Below, piece after piece: positions 13,900-15,697 of a stretch of DNA of 15,697 nucleotides. Positions within the stretch are counted from its first letter, which is position 1. Each line of letters starts with the position of its first letter. A program made the position numbers and the translations under genes. Source of the DNA: JAFGRR01 sp964499235 (GTDB taxonomy: Bacteria > Planctomycetota > Phycisphaerae > UBA1845 > Fen-1342); NCBI GenBank assembly GCA_964499235.1, contig CAZCKC010000088.1:1-15697 (forward strand), given 5' to 3'. Under the pieces are notes generated by a model. The model saw nothing but the letters and a program-made list of their open reading frames with translations, was not told the origin of the DNA and did no database searches.

Positions 13900-15697
13900 C
13901 TACTGCTCCCTCCCCTTCAGCGGCTTGGCATGCATCTTCTCAATGTACGGCCGGTACGTCGGCCCGCAGTTGATCGTGCAGAACGGGTACACCCCGTCCA
14001 CCGTGCTGTAGAGAATCACGCAGCGCCGGATCCGCTCGGTGTCGAAGTTGTACCGGTCCATGAAGTGCATCCCCGCCGCCATCAGCGTGCGGTAGTTCGC
14101 CTCCCCGCGCGCCCCGCGCCCGTGCGCCTTGTCCGTCATCCCCTGCAGCGCCTTCAGGAACGTGAACGGCGTTACCCGGTAATCCCGCGCCGTCCAGCGG
14201 TAGCTCGCGAAGAACGTCCGCAGGATCCCCAGCTGGTCCCGCCAGTTCGCCCTCCCCCCCTGCCGCCGCGCCTCGATCCGGGCCGCCAGCTCATTGAACC
14301 CCTTGAACAACCGGGCGGTGTCAAAGAGCTTCGGAATCGGGATCGCCTCGTGCTCCGGCGTCACGAAGAAGTACGAGCCGAAGGCGCAGTCGCTGTGACA
14401 GCTCGGCCGGATCTTCGGCTTGCCGTCCAGCGCCTGCATGATCCGGCTCAGCGGCACCACGTGGTTCAGCGGGAAGAAGTCCCGCATCACCTCCGCCCCG
14501 CTCGCCGCGGCAAGGTCGTGCGCCAGGTCCCCCAGCGTGTAACGCCGCTGCTCCAGCTCGCTGCGGTCGATCCGCCCGCTGAACGACACCGGCTGGTACG
14601 AGATCCCCGAAATCACGTCCGCGTTGCGGCACGCGAACCGGAAGATCTCCGCCACCTGCTGGTCGTTCACCCCCTTGATGATCGTCGGCACCAGGCAGAC
14701 CTTCAGCCCCACCCGCCGGCAGTTCTCGATCGCCTGCAGCTTCTGCTCCAGCAGCCGCCGCCCCCGCACCTGCTCGTACAGGTCGTCATCCAGCCCGTCA
14801 AACTGCAGGTACAACGTGTGCAGCCCCGCCTCCACCGACCGCTGGGCAAACTCCAGCTGCGCGTGCGTCAGCCCGTTCGTCGCGCTCTGCACGTGCGAAA
14901 AGCCCAGCTCGTTCGCCGCCCGGCACACCCGGTGAAAGTCGGGGTGCAGCGTCGGCTCCCCGCCCGTGAACTGCACCGCCGTCGCCGGCGTCGGGTGCTG
15001 GTTGCGCAGCGACCGCAACATCTCCAACACCATCTCGTAAGATGGCTGCGACACGTACCCCGCCTGGTTCGCCGACGCGAAGCACACCGGGCACGCCAGG
15101 TTGCACCGGTTCGTCAGGTCGATCTGCGCCAGGCACGCCGTGCTGTGATGCTGGTTGCACAAGCCGCAATCGCTCGGACAATGCGACGCGCCCGTGATCT
15201 GCGGCCGCACCACCCCCCGCTCGTCCTCGTACCCCGCCGCCGTCGACTTCAGGTACAGCGCGACATCCGAGTTGATCTTGTCGCGGTAGTAGCCGTGCTC
15301 GGGACACGTCTTCTCGATCCAGACCGCCCCATCCTTCACGAAGTACCGCCCGAGGATCAGCGCGCTGCACGCCGGACAGAGCGTCTCGACCGTCCGCGGC
15401 AGCCGCTGCACGATCGGTCGAATCGGAAAGCCGCTCAGCGTCGTGTCCGGCTGCCGCGGCGGCGTCGCCTGCGCGGGCGGCTGCTGGACGAACAAGACGT
15501 CCGCGTGCCATTCGCGATAGCCCGCCTCACCCGCGACGCCGTCATACTCCAGGTAGATCGCATCCTCGTCCGCGTCGTAGACGAACCGCCCGGGCACGAC
15601 CGCATCGAACCGCGCCGCGTACCACTCCCCCGCCCACGGCAAGCCCGCCCGCAGCGCCATGAAGAAGGCCAACAGCGCCAGCGCGCCCTCATCCTCC
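13900..15697 (-). CDS. Radical SAM protein of the tetraether synthase (Tes/MJ0619) type; frame open at window edge
   Basis: Radical SAM enzymes cleave S-adenosylmethionine at a [4Fe-4S] cluster to make a radical. The core motif here is C190-N-L-A-C194-P-V-C197, with T-G-G-E-P-T-L-H-P at 236-244 (numbered from TTG 15672). Extra cysteine sets match the archaeal Tes/MJ0619 family: C99-P-A-C102 with C123-P-E-H near the N-terminus (rubredoxin-like), C165-P-S-D-C169-G-L-C172 with C180, and C425/C429 plus C551, C565 and C569 toward the C-terminus. Archaeal Tes couples lipid tails into membrane-spanning tetraethers; the bacterial substrate is unknown, though joining fatty tails is plausible. About 95 residues precede the first cysteine pair, which is long, and the frame stays open to the right edge. 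The true start may lie outside; TTG 15672 and ATG 15660 are internal options without a good ribosome-binding site. Confidence 0.85.
   Translation of the reverse strand, partial: EDEGALALLAFFMALRAGLPWAGEWYAARFDAVVPGRFVYDADEDAIYLEYDGVAGEAGYREWHADVLFVQQPPAQATPPRQPDTTLSGFPIRPIVQRLPRTVETLCPACSALILGRYFVKDGAVWIEKTCPEHGYYRDKINSDVALYLKSTAAGYEDERGVVRPQITGASHCPSDCGLCNQHHSTACLAQIDLTNRCNLACPVCFASANQAGYVSQPSYEMVLEMLRSLRNQHPTPATAVQFTGGEPTLHPDFHRVCRAANELGFSHVQSATNGLTHAQLEFAQRSVEAGLHTLYLQFDGLDDDLYEQVRGRRLLEQKLQAIENCRRVGLKVCLVPTIIKGVNDQQVAEIFRFACRNADVISGISYQPVSFSGRIDRSELEQRRYTLGDLAHDLAAASGAEVMRDFFPLNHVVPLSRIMQALDGKPKIRPSCHSDCAFGSYFFVTPEHEAIPIPKLFDTARLFKGFNELAARIEARRQGGRANWRDQLGILRTFFASYRWTARDYRVTPFTFLKALQGMTDKAHGRGARGEANYRTLMAAGMHFMDRYNFDTERIRRCVILYSTVDGVYPFCTINCGPTYRPYIEKMHAKPLKGREQ

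Noticed and set aside
1..15697. CRISPR arrays, tRNA or rRNA genes, insertion sequences, toxin-antitoxin or phage modules
   Set aside because: No regularly spaced repeats, no recognisable structural RNA and no transposase, integrase or phage-like proteins were seen in any frame.

Overview
The window is a GC-rich bacterial chromosome segment with tightly packed housekeeping genes. It shows no rRNA, tRNA, CRISPR array, insertion sequence or prophage. The gene content fits a member of the Planctomycetota, perhaps a Phycisphaerae-like lineage: an MreB/MreC cluster, a phoH - 7TM-HD phosphohydrolase - ybeY cluster, a YceH-family protein beside DNA polymerase I, and a tetraether-synthase-like radical SAM protein. 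That assignment is inferred from gene content and composition; there is no rRNA marker to prove it.

Layout. (1) Positions 1-3348, minus strand: a probable envelope/cell-shape operon. In transcription order it has a membrane-anchored coiled-coil protein, a 55-residue single-pass membrane protein, mreB and mreC. A further gene, possibly mreD, may begin at the extreme left edge. (2) Positions 3349-3576: a divergent intergenic region with a candidate promoter on each strand. (3) Positions 3577-9408, plus strand: phoH, a PgpH-type membrane HD phosphohydrolase, ybeY (sharing bases with the HD gene through GTGA) and an ABC exporter. This module joins RNA metabolism, probable cyclic-dinucleotide turnover and an export pump. 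(4) Positions 9626-10066, plus strand: a small predicted lipoprotein, followed by a weak hairpin terminator. (5) Positions 10177-13596, minus strand: polA, then a yceH-like gene 27 bases downstream. (6) Positions 13597-13899: a gene-poor gap holding what looks like the decayed start of a macrodomain protein, with its ribosome-binding site and start codon still recognisable. (7) Positions 13900 to the right edge, minus strand: a large radical SAM protein of the MJ0619/tetraether synthase type. Its reading frame is still open at the window edge.

How the genes relate. MreB and MreC organise lateral wall synthesis. The two membrane proteins encoded upstream are candidates for lineage-specific partners. 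PhoH and YbeY both belong to RNA metabolism, and the 7TM-HD protein probably hydrolyses c-di-AMP at the membrane. The most unusual items are the Tes-like radical SAM gene, the unnamed coiled-coil and mini-membrane proteins preceding mreB, and the macrodomain relic. I found no clearly new multi-gene defence or mobile system.
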